Assembly (NCBI GenBank): GCA_016169945.1
Contig: JADLSH010000127.1
Location: 1,490,501 to 1,554,500, forward strand
Source of the DNA: Trachythela sp. YZ-2020
Taxonomy: Eukaryota; Cnidaria; Anthozoa; Malacalcyonacea; Clavulariidae
Length of the DNA stretch: 64,000 nt
Direction of reading: 5' to 3'
Every line of letters begins with the position of its first letter. The first letter of the stretch is position 1. The position numbers were made by a program, and so were the translations under genes. The notes below the pieces were generated by a model that saw only the letters and a list, made by a program, of their open reading frames with translations, was not told where the DNA came from and did no database searches. Positions 54,701-64,000 of the stretch are shown here, piece by piece.

Positions 54701-54804
54701 AACTCGAAGGACCAGATAAGCAACTCGAAGGACCAGATAAGCAACTCGAAGGACCAGATAACCAACTCGAAGGACCAGATAACCAACTCGAAGGACCACC
54801 CTAG
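51762..54804 (+). CDS. C3orf38: C3orf38-family protein (uncharacterised, conserved)
   Basis: Three exons join in frame to 369 aa: 51762-51879, 53059-53240 and 53995-54804. Seen: LLTLDNLLSLTDTVTGRVV, SSGELLRRRKVRRENLYQYL, an acidic Thr/Asn-rich linker, then FSSWFYKLLES, DWGPQHFWQDAKL, HGLVMLMVCGTVHR, GVFEQSFGLIRDP and NWKIKF. Each motif has a direct counterpart in the same order in human C3orf38. Molecular function is not established to my knowledge, so none is assigned. The C-terminus differs from the human one: six tandem copies of D(K/N)QLEGP (54673-54798). ATG 51762 lies 257 bp from the divergent SFR1 start. Intron 1 carries a 619-bp hAT-like element; intron 2 a SINE broken by another. Confidence 0.93.
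52010..52628. mobile_element. hAT-like non-autonomous element (619 bp), C3orf38 intron 1
   Basis: Exact 8-bp duplications TCATCAGT lie at 52002-52009 and 52629-52636. Ends are diverged inverted repeats sharing CAGAGTGTGGCA / TGCCATACTCTG. GGGTGCGC words recur inside, like the GCACCC words in the 25.2 kb element. Confidence 0.7.
52640..52905. repeat. Dispersed repeat with AGACGAACTATCCAGAC words
   Basis: Shares GACAAACTAGCTAGAATAG, TATACTGGCA, ACTATGCAGATAGTTC and GTCCGTCTGTTTGCC-type words with 39640-39800 and, in more degraded form, 90-330. Arms are partly complementary, so this is probably a non-autonomous DNA element. Confidence 0.6.
53280..53870 (+). mobile_element. tRNA-derived SINE family 1 copy split by an insertion
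   Basis: The SINE runs 53280-53496 (head TGGTAGCACAGTG, GGTTCAATTACTG, GTTGTCTGATTATAG, CAAACACTGCAGG) and resumes at 53810 (GAGAACAGTTTAGAACTGAT, tail to 53870). A hAT-like element lies between. Confidence 0.8.
53504..53809. mobile_element. hAT-like element (306 bp) inside a SINE, C3orf38 intron 2
   Basis: Ends CAGGGCCAGATTAACC and, reversed, CAGAGCCGGATTAAGG. GAGAACAG flanks it at 53489-53496 and 53810-53817, but seven extra bases (CTGTCAG) lie between the left copy and the left end. GGGGCCCCGCGC words inside. Class is likely; exact left boundary is uncertain. Confidence 0.65.
54673..54798 (+). repeat. Six 21-bp coding tandem repeats, D(K/N)QLEGP
   Basis: Six units of GATAAGCAACTCGAAGGACC plus A. 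The first four encode DKQLEGP and the last two DNQLEGP, with almost no synonymous change, so the expansion is recent. It forms residues 327-368, right before the stop. Confidence 0.97.
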
Positions 54805-55739
54805 TTTAAATATATAGTTTTCTACGTAGATTATTCAGTTGTTGTGGCTAATAGTACATAGTTTTAATAAAATTTAGTTACTGTCTCAGTGTACCGCCTC
54901 CTGTGTTCCGCAAACTCCACTTCAAACCAAATTACGGAAGAGAATTTCCGCGACATCTCAGTTGAACAAAAAACTTGTGTTTGAAAATAATGTTCTGTGT
55001 TTCTGGACAAATTTGACCAAACTTTCAAATTAGTCAAGATGCAACACGAGGCACCATAAAAATATTCTGTCAGAACTCAGGAGCAAAGATATTTATGTTC
55101 TAAAACTAAAAAATCGCGTCGAGATTTTTATTCGCGTTCGGTCGACCAAAATCGCCAGTGGAAGACGGCATTCAGTAATGTTAAAACATGTTAAATAGTA
55201 TTATTTACCACATACTACATATACAATGCATCTTATAATATTTAAAAATTCTTTCCTATTTGAATTTTATAATAATGTCTTAAATATTTATAAAATAAAC
55301 TTAAACTATACTTAACAAGCTCGTACTAAATTGAAAACTATTCAATTTGAAAGGTGGTTTACAGGTCTTCACAAATTTCGTTTTATGCCCAAGTTGTATA
55401 CGAAAGACTAATATAATAGCCCACGAAGTGCGTAGTTTCTTACGGTTCTATTCAATTTATCGGGTATACAATACCGCAATGAAGTTACCTACAATAACAG
55501 TCGCTGTGCGGTTGCAGATTAGTTGCAGTAAAGCTGTAGTTTGGTTGAAGTTACACTGCGGTTAGTCTTCTGTGCGGTCGCGGATATTTTGCTGTTCGTT
55601 TTCGGTTAGGTTTCGGTGCAGTTGCAGTGGTCGATCGGGGGTCAATCTACAGTTTTTGTTAAGTTATTTCTGAACGGCACTTGTATGTGGAGCTCAGAAC
55701 GGCACATTTTTTTTGTATACAATATTCTAATACTTTCTA
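54805..55739. other. Spacer between convergent C3orf38 and SLC30A5
   Basis: Contains AATAAA at 54866-54871 (likely C3orf38 poly(A) signal) and a reverse-strand AATAAA at 55127-55132 (possible SLC30A5 signal). Several GCGGTTGCAGT / GCGGTCGCGGATATT words lie near 55510-55630. No gene recognised. Confidence 0.45.
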
Positions 55740-63974
<8,235 letters not shown>

Positions 63975-64000
63975 AATGTTGACATGATTTTAAATTATGA

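Overview
This is eukaryotic, animal nuclear DNA. Seven genes can be assembled from the sequence. All are split by many introns with GT-AG borders, and every junction I checked keeps frame except one in SFR1. The products align end to end with human orthologs. The set (sperm-tail CIMAP/ODF3, cactin, mitochondrial IDH3A, a giant furin/PC5-type convertase, SFR1, C3orf38, zinc transporter ZnT5), the AT-rich background and the dense tRNA-SINE, hAT and foldback debris suggest an early-branching marine invertebrate. A cnidarian is my best guess, but the phylum cannot be fixed from this window.

Layout. 1-13060: no convincing gene; old repeats, a pentanucleotide microsatellite and a degenerate tandem repeat. 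13061-15984 (+): ODF3/CIMAP1-like, 6 exons, 251 aa. 16826-25709 (-): cactin, 23 exons, 662 aa. 26584-30974 (+): IDH3A, 11 exons, 370 aa. 30975-33368: foldback repeats. 33369-47181 (+): furin/PCSK5-like convertase, 19 exons, 1599 aa. 48059-51504 (-): SFR1, 5 exons found, about 157 aa. 51762-54804 (+): C3orf38 family, 3 exons, 369 aa. 55740-63974 (-): SLC30A5/ZnT5, 17 exons, 777 aa, with its start codon 27 bases from the window edge.

The genes are unrelated housekeeping or structural functions, not an operon or pathway. Two divergent pairs probably share promoters: cactin/IDH3A (874 bp between start codons) and SFR1/C3orf38 (257 bp). Three pairs converge: ODF3/cactin, PCSK5/SFR1 and C3orf38/SLC30A5.

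The most unusual content lies in introns and spacers. There are at least eight short non-autonomous hAT-like elements whose exact 8-bp target duplications can be read directly, including one nested in another, one inside the cactin/IDH3A promoter interval, and two that split copies of the same tRNA-derived SINE. There is also a family of long near-perfect inverted repeats whose arms are related to an 80-bp tandem satellite, and a large palindrome with a tRNA-like SINE head at its centre. No tRNA, rRNA, CRISPR array, intact transposase or virus was found.
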